A DNA stretch of 56,392 bases from Bacillus thermotolerans (GTDB taxonomy: Bacteria; Bacillota; Bacilli; Bacillales; Domibacillaceae): the NCBI RefSeq assembly GCF_000812025.2, contig NZ_JWJE02000026.1:1-56392 (forward strand), in the 5' to 3' direction. The position numbers and the translations under genes are program-made. The notes below the pieces were generated by a model. It ran no database searches and was not told the origin of the DNA. It saw only the letters and a program-made list of their open reading frames with translations. Positions 1 to 13,943 of the stretch are shown here, piece by piece (within the stretch, counting starts at the first letter, position 1; each line of letters starts with the position of its first letter).

Positions 1-1
1 T

Positions 2-274
2 CATTATACAAGTCCAATCTTTCAAAAAGCAGTGAAGAAATTAGGGTTACGCCACTCTATGTCAAGACGAGGAAACTGTTGGGATAACGCCCCCCAAGAG
101 TCATTCTTTGGCCATCTTAAAGATGAAGCCTCTATTAAAGCATGTACAACATTAGATGAATTAAAAAAAGAAATAAAACAATACATGATCTATTACAATC
201 ACTATAGATATCAATGGAATTTAAAAAAGATGACCCCTGTTCAATACAGAGATCATCTTCTTAAAACTGCCTAG
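2..274 (+). CDS. IS3-family transposase (OrfB), 3' fragment
   Basis: This is the C-terminal end of a DDE/rve integrase-type transposase. The frame is open to the window edge, so the gene starts outside. The last part of the catalytic domain is visible: HYTSPIFQ, then SRRGNCWDNAPQESFFGHLKDE-like sequence, where the Glu of QESFFG is the third catalytic carboxylate of the DDE triad. A tail with YNHYRYQWNLKKMTPVQYR, typical of IS150/IS3 OrfB, follows. Only about 90 residues are in the window, so whether the element is intact cannot be told. The GTG at 32 is an internal Val codon, not a start. Confidence 0.9.
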   Translation, partial: HYTSPIFQKAVKKLGLRHSMSRRGNCWDNAPQESFFGHLKDEASIKACTTLDELKKEIKQYMIYYNHYRYQWNLKKMTPVQYRDHLLKTA

Positions 275-284
275 GCTTTTTTTA

Positions 285-307
285 AAATGTCCTTTACAAA
301 GGGTACA
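285..307. repeat. probable right terminal inverted repeat of the IS3-family element
   Basis: Ten bases after the transposase stop, a stretch ends in CCTTTACAAAGGGTACA. The terminal CA fits the TG...CA ends of IS3-family elements. The left end lies outside the window, so the repeat and target duplication cannot be confirmed. Confidence 0.4.
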
Positions 308-348
308 CTTTAGTATGAGAGATCATACAGCAGGCGGTTTTTTATTAT

Positions 349-1116
349 TTATTTTGCGGCGTATTGCCCCTTTGCCGTATGTGCATGAATAAAGCGAATC
401 GCCTGCTCAGCGATCGTGCCTTTATCATAATCCATCGAAGCAACATGATAAGAATTCGGCAAGGTAACAAGCTTTTTGTTTTTAGAAGCGAGTGACCGGT
501 AAATAAACGTTGTATTTTCGGGAGGTACCACATGGTCAATAGCCGACTTGATGCATAAGGCGGGTGTATCAACACGGCTAACGACAGGCCATGTTTCCCT
601 CATTAGTTCCTGCAACTCATGAACCGCCCGGAGAGGCACCTTCTCGTAAGCAATTTCAACAACGTCCTTTGCCTTGATGTCCGGCTCTCCTTCCTCAATG
701 AAGCGGGGAGCAGACACCTCTCTATACTGATCGAAAGCCGGCAAGGAGAGAGCTGCATTGATCGTGATAATGCCTTCAATGTCTTTATGTTCGGAAGCAA
801 GCCGCAATGCCAATGCCCCTCCCATGGACTGCCCCATCACAAAAACTCTTTTGCCCCGTGCTTTTAACTGCAGATAGGCCTCTCTCACACTTTCATACCA
901 GTCTTCTTTCGTGCATTTCTCCATATCTAAGTAATGAGTTCCATGTCCCTTTAAGCGAGGAGCCAGCACTGTAAACCCTTGCTCAGCCAGCTTCTTTCCC
1001 AAGTAACGCACACTTTGCGGCGTACCAACAAACCCGTGAGAAAGCAAAATACCAATCTCATTTCCTTCAAAATAAAATGACTCCGCGCCAGGGATTACTG
1101 AAAATTGTTCGTTCAT
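349..1116 (-). CDS. Carboxylesterase, alpha/beta hydrolase (Est30 type)
   Basis: Predicted cytosolic esterase that cleaves short to medium acyl esters. The 255-residue protein has the alpha/beta-hydrolase fold: oxyanion segment HGFVGTPQS near residues 28-35, nucleophile elbow GQSMGG with Ser97, acid Asp194 in the SAIDHVVP segment, and His224 in SYHVASMD. Positions and length match the Geobacillus Est30/YvaK group. AAAGGAGGAGCCACC precedes the ATG. It is monocistronic, placed just downstream of the gatB terminator. Its own 3' side runs into the IS element within 75 bp. The physiological substrate is unknown. Confidence 0.9.
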   Translation of the reverse strand: MNEQFSVIPGAESFYFEGNEIGILLSHGFVGTPQSVRYLGKKLAEQGFTVLAPRLKGHGTHYLDMEKCTKEDWYESVREAYLQLKARGKRVFVMGQSMGGALALRLASEHKDIEGIITINAALSLPAFDQYREVSAPRFIEEGEPDIKAKDVVEIAYEKVPLRAVHELQELMRETWPVVSRVDTPALCIKSAIDHVVPPENTTFIYRSLASKNKKLVTLPNSYHVASMDYDKGTIAEQAIRFIHAHTAKGQYAAK

Positions 1117-1242
1117 GGTGGCTCCTCCTTTAATTCCTAGTAATTTTATTGGTTAAATACATTTTAATCCTTCATATCCTATAAGTCAACTAGGATTTAA
1201 AGTTTACTTTCCCCTTTTCTGTTCCTTTAACCCCTTCCTCAT

Positions 1243-1275
1243 AAAAAACCCCCGCCGGACTTTTCCGGCAGGGGT
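1243..1275 (-). terminator. Rho-independent terminator after gatB
   Basis: On the minus strand CCCCTGCCGGA pairs with TCCGGCGGGGG around a short loop and is followed by TTTTTT. It lies 12 bases after the gatB stop. Confidence 0.9.
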
Positions 1276-1286
1276 CATTCATCTAT

Positions 1287-2726
1287 TTACCGCTTCTTAA
1301 TTTCTTCCATTAACAGCTTATTTAAAACAGCCGGATTCGCCTGTCCTTTTGAAGCCTTCATAATTTGGCCAACAAGGAAACCAATCGCTTTGTTTTTACC
1401 GTTTTTGAAGTCTTCTACAGACTGCGGATTCGCGTCGATGGCTTCAGTTACAAACTTCAGCAATTCGCTCTCGTCTGAAATTTGTACCAAACCTTTTTCT
1501 TTCACGATCTTCTCTGGATCGCCGCCTTTTTCAACCAGCTCTTTAAATACTTTCTTGGCAATTTTAGAAGAGATGGTTCCCTTTTCAATCAGCTTGATCA
1601 TCGCTGCCAAGCTTTGTGGTGTTAGTGCCGCCTCGCTCAGTTCTTTACCTTCTGCATTCAGATAAGCTGATACTTCACCCATCATCCAGTTGGAAGCGAG
1701 CTTAGCGTCTGCGCCTTCTTCAACCGTCGCTTCAAAGAAATCGGCCATTTCCTTCGTCAGCGTCAGCACTTTCGCATCATGCGCCGGCAATCCAAGCTCA
1801 TTCATATAGCGCTCTTTTCGCTGGTCCGGCAGTTCAGGAATGGAAGCGCGCACCCGCTCTTTCCATTCATCGTCAATATACAGCTCAACCAGGTCCGGCT
1901 CAGGGAAGTAACGGTAATCATCCGATCCTTCCTTGACACGCATCAGCAAGGTTTTGCCCGTTGCTTCATCAAAGCGGCGGGTTTCCTGCTCGATCACACC
2001 GCCGGAGGATAATACGTCTGCCTGGCGCTTCTCTTCGTACTCTAGGCCTTTTCTAACAAAGTTGAAAGAGTTTAAGTTTTTCAGCTCCGTCTTCGTGCCA
2101 AATTCCTCCTGGCCGTATGGACGCAAGGAGATATTCGCATCGCAGCGAAGCGAGCCCTCTTCCATCTTACAATCAGATACCTCTGTATACTGAATGATGG
2201 ACTTCAGCTTTTCCAGGTAAGCGTATGCTTCCTCCGGTGTGCGGATATCCGGCTCAGAAACAATCTCCACCAGCGGCGTGCCTTGGCGGTTGTAATCAAC
2301 AAGTGAATAGCCGTCTTTTGTGTGTGTCAGCTTACCAGCATCTTCTTCTAAATGAAGGCGGGTAATACCAATTCTTTTCTTTTGGCCATCTACTTCAATT
2401 TCGATCCAGCCATTTTCACCGATCGGCTGATCAAATTGAGAGATCTGATAGGCTTTTGGATTATCTGGATAGAAATAGTTCTTGCGGTCAAACTTCGTTT
2501 CTGTTGCAACTTCGCAGTTCAGCGCCATCGCTGCTTTCATAGCAAACTCCACAGCCCGCTTGTTTAGAACTGGAAGAACACCAGGATAACCAAGGTCGAT
2601 AACCGTTGTATTCGTGTTTGGCTCCGCTCCGAAATGGGCAGGAGCGGAAGAAAAGATTTTCGATTCTGTTTTTAATTCGACATGGACCTCTAGTCCAATC
2701 ACCGTTTCAAAATTCATGTTCGTCAC
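1287..2726 (-). CDS. gatB: Asp-tRNA(Asn)/Glu-tRNA(Gln) amidotransferase subunit B
   Basis: GatB binds the mischarged tRNA and carries the kinase and transamidase site that converts Glu-tRNA(Gln) to Gln-tRNA(Gln) with ammonia from GatA. The 479 residues are full length. The N terminus has [10 protein letters not shown], the family signature [19 protein letters not shown] lies near residues 142-160, and a C-terminal YqeY-like tail domain covers roughly residues 330-479. It is the last gene of gatC-gatA-gatB, three bases after the gatA stop, and is followed by a strong terminator. It acts in the cytosol as part of the GatCAB complex. Confidence 0.98.
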   Translation of the reverse strand: MTNMNFETVIGLEVHVELKTESKIFSSAPAHFGAEPNTNTTVIDLGYPGVLPVLNKRAVEFAMKAAMALNCEVATETKFDRKNYFYPDNPKAYQISQFDQPIGENGWIEIEVDGQKKRIGITRLHLEEDAGKLTHTKDGYSLVDYNRQGTPLVEIVSEPDIRTPEEAYAYLEKLKSIIQYTEVSDCKMEEGSLRCDANISLRPYGQEEFGTKTELKNLNSFNFVRKGLEYEEKRQADVLSSGGVIEQETRRFDEATGKTLLMRVKEGSDDYRYFPEPDLVELYIDDEWKERVRASIPELPDQRKERYMNELGLPAHDAKVLTLTKEMADFFEATVEEGADAKLASNWMMGEVSAYLNAEGKELSEAALTPQSLAAMIKLIEKGTISSKIAKKVFKELVEKGGDPEKIVKEKGLVQISDESELLKFVTEAIDANPQSVEDFKNGKNKAIGFLVGQIMKASKGQANPAVLNKLLMEEIKKR

Positions 2727-2729
2727 CCC

Positions 2730-4187
2730 TTACAGCGATGGTTTCTGTTGATGAAAGTTAGTTGCTTGCTCATAAGCATAAGCCGTACGATAGATGGTTT
2801 TCTCGTCAAAGTGTTTGCCGATAATTTGCAGACCAAGCGGCATGCCATCTGAGAATCCGCACGGCACAGAAATTCCCGGGACCCCTGCAAGGTTAACCGG
2901 AATCGTCAGAATATCGTTCGCATACATCGTTAACGGATCATCAATATTGTCGCCGATTTTAAAGGCTGGCGTCGGTGTTGTTGGACCAATGATGACATCG
3001 TACTTTTCGAACACATCTTCAAAATCCTTCTTAATTAACGTACGTGCTTTCTGGGCCTTCTTGTAATACGCATCATAATAGCCTGAGCTTAGCGCGAATG
3101 TACCAAGCATAATGCGGCGTTTGACTTCATCGCCAAAGCCTTCTGCTCGTGTTTTCTTATAAAGGTCAATCAGGTTCTCTGCCCCTTCTGCCCGGTAGCC
3201 GTAGCGGATACCGTCAAAGCGGGCAAGGTTAGAAGAGGCTTCAGAGGAAGCAAGGACATAGTAGGCAGGCAAGCCGTACTTGGAGTGAGGCAGAGAGACC
3301 TCTTCCCACGTAGCACCCAGCCCTTCTAGCACCTTTAAGGCATCTAAAACAGATTGACGTACTTCCTCAGAGACTCCTTCACTTAAATACTCTTTCGGAA
3401 CGGCAATTTTCAAGCCTTTCACATCGCCGGTTAAAGCTTCGGAATAACGGTCAACCGGGATATTCGCGGAAGTGCCATCGAAAGCATCTACGCCAGAAAT
3501 GGCTTCAAGCAGCCGTGCATTATCTTCGACGCTGCGCGTAATCGGACCGATTTGGTCAAGCGATGAGGCGAACGCAATTAACCCATAACGGGATACTCGT
3601 CCGTAAGTCGGCTTTAATCCGACTACGCCACAATAAGCAGCCGGCTGGCGAATCGAGCCGCCTGTGTCGGAACCAAGCGAGAACGGTACTTCTCCTGCTG
3701 CTACAGCTGCGGCCGAACCGCCTGAGGATCCCCCTGGCACTCTTTCTGTATTCCATGGGTTTGTTGTTGCTTGGAAGCTTGAGCTCTCTGTAGAGGAGCC
3801 CATAGCGAATTCGTCCATATTTAACTTTCCAATCGTGATCGTCTGTGCTTCATGAAGCTTTGTCATGACAGTCGCATCGTAAATCGGATCGAAGTTGTTC
3901 AGAATCTGGCTGCCGCTCGTCGTACGCAGGCCCTTTGTGACAATATTATCTTTAATCCCGATCGGCATACCGAATAGCAGGCCTTTTGCTTCGTCTGTAT
4001 CAATTTTCTTTTGCAGCTCCTCCGCCTGCTTGCGGGCGTTTTCCTCATTTAAGGTAATAAACGCTTTGATTTTATCTTCCACTTCATTGATTCTCTTATA
4101 AGACTCATCCACTAAATCAGGGATAGAGATTTCTTTCTTATGTAAAAGATCATGAATCTCAGTCAATGTATGATCAAATAGTGACAT
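2730..4187 (-). CDS. gatA: Asp-tRNA(Asn)/Glu-tRNA(Gln) amidotransferase subunit A
   Basis: Glutaminase subunit of GatCAB. It releases ammonia from glutamine for tRNA amidation. The 485 residues belong to the amidase-signature family, and the Ser-Ser-Lys triad is complete: Lys79 in GIKDN, Ser154 in [10 protein letters not shown] and Ser178 in GSDTGGSIR, the same numbers as in staphylococcal GatA. The gene sits between gatC (12-bp gap) and gatB (3-bp gap) in one operon. Confidence 0.98.
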   Translation of the reverse strand: MSLFDHTLTEIHDLLHKKEISIPDLVDESYKRINEVEDKIKAFITLNEENARKQAEELQKKIDTDEAKGLLFGMPIGIKDNIVTKGLRTTSGSQILNNFDPIYDATVMTKLHEAQTITIGKLNMDEFAMGSSTESSSFQATTNPWNTERVPGGSSGGSAAAVAAGEVPFSLGSDTGGSIRQPAAYCGVVGLKPTYGRVSRYGLIAFASSLDQIGPITRSVEDNARLLEAISGVDAFDGTSANIPVDRYSEALTGDVKGLKIAVPKEYLSEGVSEEVRQSVLDALKVLEGLGATWEEVSLPHSKYGLPAYYVLASSEASSNLARFDGIRYGYRAEGAENLIDLYKKTRAEGFGDEVKRRIMLGTFALSSGYYDAYYKKAQKARTLIKKDFEDVFEKYDVIIGPTTPTPAFKIGDNIDDPLTMYANDILTIPVNLAGVPGISVPCGFSDGMPLGLQIIGKHFDEKTIYRTAYAYEQATNFHQQKPSL

Positions 4188-4199
4188 CCTTTTCTCTCC

Positions 4200-4490
4200 T
4201 TACTCAATGATAGACGGAACTTTAATTTGCCCGTTTTCATGATCCGGGGCATTTTTCAGTACTTCTTCACGCGGCAGTCCCGGAGCAGATTTATCTTCAC
4301 GCAGTACGTTCTTCATATCCAACACGTGAGCTGTTGGCTTCACATTCTCTGTATCAAGCTCATTTAATTGCTCAGCAAATTCAATAATGCTGTCAAGCTG
4401 AGCGGTGAATCTTTCTACCTCTTCATCCGTCACTGCTAGGCGAGCAAGATGAGCAACGTGTCTAACCTGTTCTTCGGAAATTCGTGACAA
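4200..4490 (-). CDS. gatC: Asp-tRNA(Asn)/Glu-tRNA(Gln) amidotransferase subunit C
   Basis: Small subunit that stabilises the GatA-GatB interface. The 96 residues include the conserved [12 protein letters not shown] and [15 protein letters not shown] segments and end in the usual [17 protein letters not shown]-like tail. The start is TTG, preceded by a strong GGAGGTGAAGGG ribosome site. Length equals the B. subtilis protein. First gene of gatCAB. Confidence 0.97.
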   Translation of the reverse strand: MSRISEEQVRHVAHLARLAVTDEEVERFTAQLDSIIEFAEQLNELDTENVKPTAHVLDMKNVLREDKSAPGLPREEVLKNAPDHENGQIKVPSIIE

Positions 4491-4524
4491 TTCCCTTCAC
4501 CTCCACAATAATTAAAAAACGCTC

Positions 4525-4553
4525 ACAATACTACTTATCTTATCAAACTTCAA
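4525..4553 (-). promoter_or_regulatory. sigma-A promoter of gatCAB
   Basis: Minus strand: -35 TTGAAG, 17-bp spacer, -10 TATTGT, about 35 bases before the gatC start. Called from consensus and spacing only. Confidence 0.6.
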
Positions 4554-4612
4554 TCTTCACTAGCAATATGACCGGCAGCTAAAACACTCGTTTTCGAAAA
4601 TTTTTTGTAAAA

Positions 4613-4646
4613 CGAAAAAGCTGCCTCCCGTTAAGGAAGGCAGCCA
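4613..4646 (-). terminator. Rho-independent terminator after aceA
   Basis: Minus strand: GGCTGCCTTCC pairs with GGGAGGCAGC around a short loop and is followed by TTTTTC, about 10 bases past the aceA stop. Confidence 0.88.
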
Positions 4647-4654
4647 CTATGTTA

Positions 4655-5941
4655 TTATGCTTTTTGAGCTTGGAATTGTTCCTCTTCTGTTGAACCTTTA
4701 AGAGCTGTTGTAGAAGACTCCCCGCCTGATACGACCATAGATACTTGATCAAAGTAGCCAGTACCCACTTCACGCTGATGACGAGTAGCTGTGTAACCAT
4801 CTTTCTCAGAAGCAAACTCTGCTTGTTGAAGCTCGGAGTAAGCGCCCATTCCGCGGTCCTTGTAGCCGTTCGCTAGCTGGAACATGCTGTGATTGAGAGA
4901 ATGGAAGCCTGCAAGTGTAACGAATTGGAACTTATAGCCCATCTTGCCGAGCTCAACTTGGAAGTTTTCAATTGTTTCATCATCCAGCTTCGCTTTCCAG
5001 TTAAAGGAAGGAGAGCAGTTATAAGCAAGCATTTTGCCTGGGAACTTCTCATGAATAGCCTCAGCAAAGCGGCGGGCTTCTTCAAGGTTCGGTTCGGACG
5101 TTTCGCACCAGATAAGGTCGGCATATGGAGCATAAGCAAGGCCGCGGGCAATCGCTTGGTCAAGACCTGCTTTTGTACGATAGAAGCCGTCTGGCGTACG
5201 TTCACCAGTAATAAATGGTGCATCTGCCGGATCAAAGTCACTTGTAATTAAGTCAGCTGCATTTGCATCTGTACGGGCAATCAGTATGGTTGGCGTTCCC
5301 ATTACATCCGCTGCAAGGCGGGCAGAAATCAGGTTTTTAACAGCTGTTTTTGTTGGGAGAAGAACCTTTCCTCCCAGGTGTCCGCACTTCTTCTCTGAAG
5401 AAAGCTGATCCTCAAAGTGGACGCCTGCTGCACCAGATTCGATCATGCCTTTCATCAGCTCGAATACGTTCAGCTGTCCGCCAAATCCAGCCTCTGCGTC
5501 AGCTACAATCGGTGCAAAGTAATCGATAGAATCGTCACCTTCCATATGAGCGATTTGATCAGCACGCTGAAGAGATTGATTAATGCGTTTTACTACATGC
5601 GGTACACTGTTTGCTGGATATAAGCTCTGGTCAGGATACATTTGACCAGAAAGGTTGGCATCCGCTGCTACTTGCCAGCCGCTCAGATAAATAGCTTTCA
5701 ACCCGGCTTTTACTTGTTGAACCGCTTGGTTACCAGTCAAAGCACCAAGAGCATTAATGAAGTCTTCTGTGTTTAGATAGTTCCATAGTTTCTCTGCTCC
5801 GCGACGTGCAAGTGTATACTCAATATCGATTGATCCGCGCAATTTGATTACATCTTCTGCTGTATAAGGACGTGTGATCCCTTGCCATCTTTCTTCCTTT
5901 GCCCATTGCTCTTTTAACTGTTGTACACGCTCATTTGTCAT
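4655..5941 (-). CDS. aceA: Isocitrate lyase
   Basis: Cleaves isocitrate to glyoxylate and succinate, the first committed step of the glyoxylate bypass used on acetate or fatty acids. The 428-residue protein has the catalytic loop [14 protein letters not shown] (active-site Cys in KKCGH), [11 protein letters not shown] near the N terminus and NCSPSFNW in the C-terminal half. The ATG follows TTGGAGGAATGAAAA. It is monocistronic, with its own leader and terminator, between gatCAB and camS. No malate synthase gene is next to it, unlike many Bacillus aceA loci; aceB must be elsewhere if the bypass is complete. Confidence 0.97.
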   Translation of the reverse strand: MTNERVQQLKEQWAKEERWQGITRPYTAEDVIKLRGSIDIEYTLARRGAEKLWNYLNTEDFINALGALTGNQAVQQVKAGLKAIYLSGWQVAADANLSGQMYPDQSLYPANSVPHVVKRINQSLQRADQIAHMEGDDSIDYFAPIVADAEAGFGGQLNVFELMKGMIESGAAGVHFEDQLSSEKKCGHLGGKVLLPTKTAVKNLISARLAADVMGTPTILIARTDANAADLITSDFDPADAPFITGERTPDGFYRTKAGLDQAIARGLAYAPYADLIWCETSEPNLEEARRFAEAIHEKFPGKMLAYNCSPSFNWKAKLDDETIENFQVELGKMGYKFQFVTLAGFHSLNHSMFQLANGYKDRGMGAYSELQQAEFASEKDGYTATRHQREVGTGYFDQVSMVVSGGESSTTALKGSTEEEQFQAQKA

Positions 5942-5978
5942 TTTTCATTCCTCCAAAGTGTTTATAGTTTCACAGCTC

Positions 5979-6080
5979 CTGTAGTACAGAAATTATGTAA
6001 CAGTGCTGCATTCTCACGTGGTCAGAAATCCTTGATGCCGTGTAGTTTCAGTGAAGCCTCCCTTGTTTGTTGTACTACAG
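5979..6080 (-). promoter_or_regulatory. aceA leader with a perfect 10-bp inverted repeat
   Basis: CTGTAGTACA at 5979-5988 is repeated as its exact reverse complement TGTACTACAG at 6071-6080, with 82 bp between. A TATAAT hexamer lies just beyond on the minus strand, so both arms fall in or near the aceA 5' leader. They could be paired operator half-sites or form an RNA stem. The regulator is unknown; no good CcpA cre site was seen here. Confidence 0.45.
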
Positions 6081-6168
6081 TAACTTGTTGTTATTTGTAT
6101 TATATAACAGAATGCCGGAAATAGGAACCCCTTTTTCTAATAATTTTAAATTTTTATTCGACAATCAT

Positions 6169-6203
6169 AAAAAAAAACAGCTGTCGACCTGTCTCGACAG
6201 CTG
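6169..6203 (-). terminator. Rho-independent terminator after camS
   Basis: Minus strand: CAGCTGTCGA pairs perfectly with TCGACAGCTG around a six-base loop, followed by nine T. It closes the pcrB-pcrA-ligA-camS transcript. Confidence 0.92.
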
Positions 6204-6237
6204 AAATAAACTTAATTTACTAGATATATTTCTTCTT

Positions 6238-7410
6238 TTACTTGTACACATACACACGGGGTTCCTGATTTTCCGCTTCTCTCACAATTAAAGCTTCTGG
6301 TCCGCTATTGGAATAAATATTGACTTCGATCGGCACATAAGCAGGAAAATGATCCATCACAAGCCCCGTCACGTATTGAGTAAACCCGGTTGCTTCCGCC
6401 TTCCCGTAGAACTCGATAGGAATATCAATTTTCAAATCAACGAGCTGATCACCATTATAAAGAGCTGTACCAACAATACCATTGTGATTATCAAATTGCT
6501 CTTCTATATCCTGCTTAAAGTTCAGAAAATATGTGGCATCATCCCGATGGTCTCTCTCCGCTTCATCAGATGGAAGCAGGTAGTACTTCTCGTTGACTGT
6601 TTCCCAGCTTTTGATCGCATTTTCATTTTTCTCGAGGTGGGTGTAGGCAATAAAGTTTCCTGGAACGACCGAATCCCGGGACTCCTGCTTGAATAATGCA
6701 ATCGTCACTGGCACATCCTTCAGTCCTTCCATCTGCCGTACCCGCTTCGCTACTTCTTCAGCAATTTTCTTTCCTTCCCGTTCCACGACCTCATCAGGTA
6801 TTTCATAATCATACACAGCGCCATACTTCTCTTTCGTATAGTAATGAACAGAATTTAACGCAAGACCAATCACTGCGCCTGACAGCTGCAGCGAGTTATC
6901 CTCTGTTTTCGTTAGATAGTTATGCTCCATAATATGAGCTAAATAAATGGGACTCTTCTCATTACGCTCTTCAACCGAGCCTTCTTCATTATCTACTGGA
7001 TTCAAGCCGAGGTTTTCTTCCGGCTTGAGCTCTCTTTCCTTAAGCTGCTCTTCCGTATACTTTCGAGAAAGCCACGATCTTATCGTATTCGCTTCAATCA
7101 TTTGCCCTTCCTGGAATAAATAGGTATCAGGAGAAAAATGCTCCTGGGCGATCCTCATTAAACCTGTTTCAAATTCCACTATGTCGTAGCGGGTGTTTAA
7201 ATTAGAGACAACCATTCCCCTAGCCTTGCCTGGCTTATATGGCACAATCGTTCGATAATAGCTCTCAGACAGCTGATAATTTGGAATAATCGCCTTCTCC
7301 TGTTCTCCGTCTCCTTGAATGACTTCCTTTTCGTTCTCTATATCATCCGGCGCACAGCCGCTAATGAGCAGCATAACAGCAAGTGCCGCCGAAAAGATTC
7401 TCTTGTTCAA
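6238..7410 (-). CDS. camS: CamS/YerH family lipoprotein
   Basis: Secreted membrane-anchored lipoprotein. In enterococci and staphylococci the signal peptide of this family gives rise to the cAM373-like sex pheromone; the mature protein has no firmly known role. About 390 residues: basic N terminus NKRIF, hydrophobic segment, lipobox LISGC with Cys19, then a CamS domain rich in charged residues. The TTG at 7410 is preferred over an upstream GTG (7419) because AGAGGTGG is correctly spaced before it. It follows ligA and is the last gene of the operon, as yerH is in B. subtilis. Confidence 0.92.
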   Translation of the reverse strand: MNKRIFSAALAVMLLISGCAPDDIENEKEVIQGDGEQEKAIIPNYQLSESYYRTIVPYKPGKARGMVVSNLNTRYDIVEFETGLMRIAQEHFSPDTYLFQEGQMIEANTIRSWLSRKYTEEQLKERELKPEENLGLNPVDNEEGSVEERNEKSPIYLAHIMEHNYLTKTEDNSLQLSGAVIGLALNSVHYYTKEKYGAVYDYEIPDEVVEREGKKIAEEVAKRVRQMEGLKDVPVTIALFKQESRDSVVPGNFIAYTHLEKNENAIKSWETVNEKYYLLPSDEAERDHRDDATYFLNFKQDIEEQFDNHNGIVGTALYNGDQLVDLKIDIPIEFYGKAEATGFTQYVTGLVMDHFPAYVPIEVNIYSNSGPEALIVREAENQEPRVYVYK

Positions 7411-7426
7411 ACGAGCCACCTCTTAC

Positions 7427-11652
<4,226 letters not shown>

Positions 11653-11684
11653 ACATTCACCGCCTGTTAGAACATTTGTTCTTA

Positions 11685-12377
11685 TTATACATGATCTTTC
11701 ACTGCTTTGACTGTCTTTAAAGCTTCTTTTGTATTTTCATATACAGCATTGCCCACAACAACGATATCTGCGTACTGAGCAATCTCCTTTGCCTGCTCTG
11801 GCCCCTGGATACCGCCGCCATAAATAAAGGTCGTTTCCTTTAACGTCTCGCGCACTGATCGGACGGCTTCTAAATCGCCGTATGTTCCGCTGTATTCCAG
11901 GTAAAAGAGCGGAAGCCGGAACATTTTTTCTGCCATCATCGCATAGGCCTGTATATCCTCTACACTGAGCGGGGCTTTGGCTTCTGTCAGGCTCGCTGCT
12001 TTACAGTCAGGATTAGCGATGCAGTAACCCTCCGTATAGATCTCATCCCAATCCATCAGCTCTCCATATTCCTTTACAGCCTCATGATGCAGGCCAGTCA
12101 CCCACTCTGTATTTTTGCTGTTTAATACGACCGGGATAAAGTACGAATCAAACCCTGGTGTAATGGAGTCAACAGTAGATACTTCGAGTACACAAGGTAC
12201 TGTGTAGCGGCGTACGCGTGCCATTAAGTTAAGCACGTTATCTACCGTTACTCCGTCACTGCCCCCGATAATAATCGCATCTGTTCCTGATTCGCACACT
12301 TCTTCCAAGGTAGAATCATCTATATCTTTATTTGGATCCAGCTTAAATACATGACGCCACTCATGCACATCATACAT
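11685..12377 (-). CDS. pcrB: Heptaprenylglyceryl phosphate synthase
   Basis: Transfers a heptaprenyl group to sn-glycerol-1-phosphate, giving an archaeal-type ether lipid precursor in Bacillaceae. The 230-residue TIM barrel keeps the phosphate-binding loops [19 protein letters not shown] and [11 protein letters not shown] near the C-terminal end of the barrel. Full length for the family. It heads the pcrB-pcrA-ligA-camS operon. The ATG follows AATGGAGGAG. Confidence 0.95.
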   Translation of the reverse strand: MYDVHEWRHVFKLDPNKDIDDSTLEEVCESGTDAIIIGGSDGVTVDNVLNLMARVRRYTVPCVLEVSTVDSITPGFDSYFIPVVLNSKNTEWVTGLHHEAVKEYGELMDWDEIYTEGYCIANPDCKAASLTEAKAPLSVEDIQAYAMMAEKMFRLPLFYLEYSGTYGDLEAVRSVRETLKETTFIYGGGIQGPEQAKEIAQYADIVVVGNAVYENTKEALKTVKAVKDHV

Positions 12378-12442
12378 CCAACAAACTCCTCCATTCTTTT
12401 ATCCATGCCGGCTGCTATTCGCCGGTGACTTTGCACCCCACC

Positions 12443-12448
12443 ATTATA
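12443..12448 (-). promoter_or_regulatory. -10 element of the pcrB-pcrA-ligA-camS promoter
   Basis: A perfect TATAAT on the minus strand lies about 65 bases before pcrB. No strong -35 is seen 17 bases upstream. Confidence 0.45.
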
Positions 12449-12475
12449 ACACTTGTTTTTCTCCACTAAAACAAA

Positions 12476-12522
12476 GGTCTGACCCTAGCTGCACTAATGA
12501 TTTCATGCAACAGGGCCAGACC
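12476..12522. terminator. Bidirectional hairpin between yerC and pcrB
   Basis: GGTCTGACCCT and AGGGCCAGACC flank an inner TGCA/TGCA pair, giving a long stem. T-rich tracts follow on both strands (CTTTTTCG on plus, TTTGTTTTT on minus). It most likely ends the yerA-yerB-yerC transcript. Confidence 0.75.
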
Positions 12523-12531
12523 CTTTTTCGA

Positions 12532-12861
12532 TTATTTTTCTCCAATGGCTTGTTCTTCCTCAGGTGCTGTTTCATCTTTGATTCGGTCAAGGACGAGCTG
12601 GTAAGCATCATTTCCGTAGTTGAGGCAGCGCTTAACTCTTGAGATCGTAGCAGTAGAGGCACCCGTGCTGTTCTCAATCTTATGATATGTTTTCCCTTCT
12701 TTCAGCATGCGAGCTACTTCCAAGCGCTGCGCCAGGGACTGGATTTCATTTACCGTGCACAGGTCGTCGAAAAATAAGTAACATTCTTCTAAGTCGCGAA
12801 GAGAAAGAATAGCATTAAACAGCTGATCTAATTCTTTTCCGCGCAGCTTTTCAATTTGCAT
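12532..12861 (-). CDS. yerC: YerC/TrpR-like DNA-binding protein
   Basis: A 109-residue protein of the YerC/YecD branch of the TrpR superfamily. A helical N terminus (LFNAILSLRDLEECYLFFDD) is followed by a helix-turn-helix with CTVNEIQSLAQRLEVARMLKEGKTYHKIENSTGASTATISRVKRCL. This fits a small dimeric repressor. Its target genes are not known from sequence. Downstream of yerB by 21 bp, same order as in B. subtilis. Confidence 0.93.
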   Translation of the reverse strand: MQIEKLRGKELDQLFNAILSLRDLEECYLFFDDLCTVNEIQSLAQRLEVARMLKEGKTYHKIENSTGASTATISRVKRCLNYGNDAYQLVLDRIKDETAPEEEQAIGEK

Positions 12862-12882
12862 GTTCCCTTCAACCCCTTTCTT

Positions 12883-13905
12883 CTAATTGTCCTTGACATC
12901 TACCATTTGATTTAAGCCCTTAGAGGCAGGAATAACATGAATCCAGGTCTTCCCTTCAGCAAAGCTGATAGGCGCCCCATCTTTAAAAGGCAAAATCCGG
13001 CCTTCTACGTTAGACCAGTCCGCCAGATAGGCAGCCCCGCCCTGCAAAAAGTAGGCTTTGCCTCCGGAGGAAACATCGATATCCAACCGGCCTTGTCCAT
13101 CCACGAGCCGGTGCTCCGCTTCAATGATTAACAGATTCGAAGCGCTTAGCGGCTGATCCGTTTCCCGATCAAACTGCTGCTTTCCTCCAGAAAACCGCTC
13201 ATATTCCCCGGTTTTAGCATTGTATTTATACTCGACTTGAAAGTCGGGATGACTTGAATAATTAATCCGCACCGCTTCCGCTTCCCCTTCTGCCGATTGA
13301 GAAACACGAGCAAAGCTTAAAGGATCAGGCGCGCCTGTTATGTGGTACCCTCTTTGTTCCGCTTTATCAAACACTTGCGCGAAATCAATATAGGAATTAT
13401 GCGGAGCCTGTCGGGAGGGATCTCTTTCGAAAGCAGTCCCGTCGTATTGTATGCCATTCAGTTCTTCTATCTCGCCGCTGAAGAGCCGTTCGCGCGCATT
13501 AGGACTGTAGCCGTGAGCGATAAATAAACTATCGTATCCTCTCGCTAAGTCGATGAAATACGTTCGGGCACTTCGGACCGGACCGGCTTTCTCAGGCTGG
13601 CTGCTTTGATAAATCGCCAGGAACCTTGTAATATTTCCTTCCGTTAAGACCTCATATACGATATCAGCCTCAGCTAAACCGGTTTGCGGACGAGCTTTTG
13701 GATGATTATTAATGACGACAGCGACCGCCCGCTGTTCCGGCTGCTCTTTCACCGGCTTTCCCGTCAACGGAAAGGTGTACTCTTTCGTATGTTCTTGTAT
13801 AGCCTTTTGCTCACTGCCTTCTTCTGTACCTTTTTCCTCCGTACTTACGCAGCCGCTCATCAGTAGAGCACCTGCTATTGAAGACAGTATAACCATTTTC
13901 TTCAT
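12883..13905 (-). CDS. yerB: YerB family lipoprotein (DUF3048)
   Basis: Predicted exported lipoprotein of unknown function. It has the N-terminal signal KKMVILSSIAGALLMSGC with lipobox Cys19, a low-complexity Glu-rich linker, and the two-part DUF3048 domain (VVINNHPKARPQTGL, then GPVRSARTYFIDLARGYD). 340 residues, normal for the family. It lies 38 bp after yerA and 21 bp before yerC, so the three form one transcript. Confidence 0.92.
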   Translation of the reverse strand: MKKMVILSSIAGALLMSGCVSTEEKGTEEGSEQKAIQEHTKEYTFPLTGKPVKEQPEQRAVAVVINNHPKARPQTGLAEADIVYEVLTEGNITRFLAIYQSSQPEKAGPVRSARTYFIDLARGYDSLFIAHGYSPNARERLFSGEIEELNGIQYDGTAFERDPSRQAPHNSYIDFAQVFDKAEQRGYHITGAPDPLSFARVSQSAEGEAEAVRINYSSHPDFQVEYKYNAKTGEYERFSGGKQQFDRETDQPLSASNLLIIEAEHRLVDGQGRLDIDVSSGGKAYFLQGGAAYLADWSNVEGRILPFKDGAPISFAEGKTWIHVIPASKGLNQMVDVKDN

Positions 13906-13943
13906 AAGTGAACTCCTATTAACTTTCTCTTCACTTTACTATT

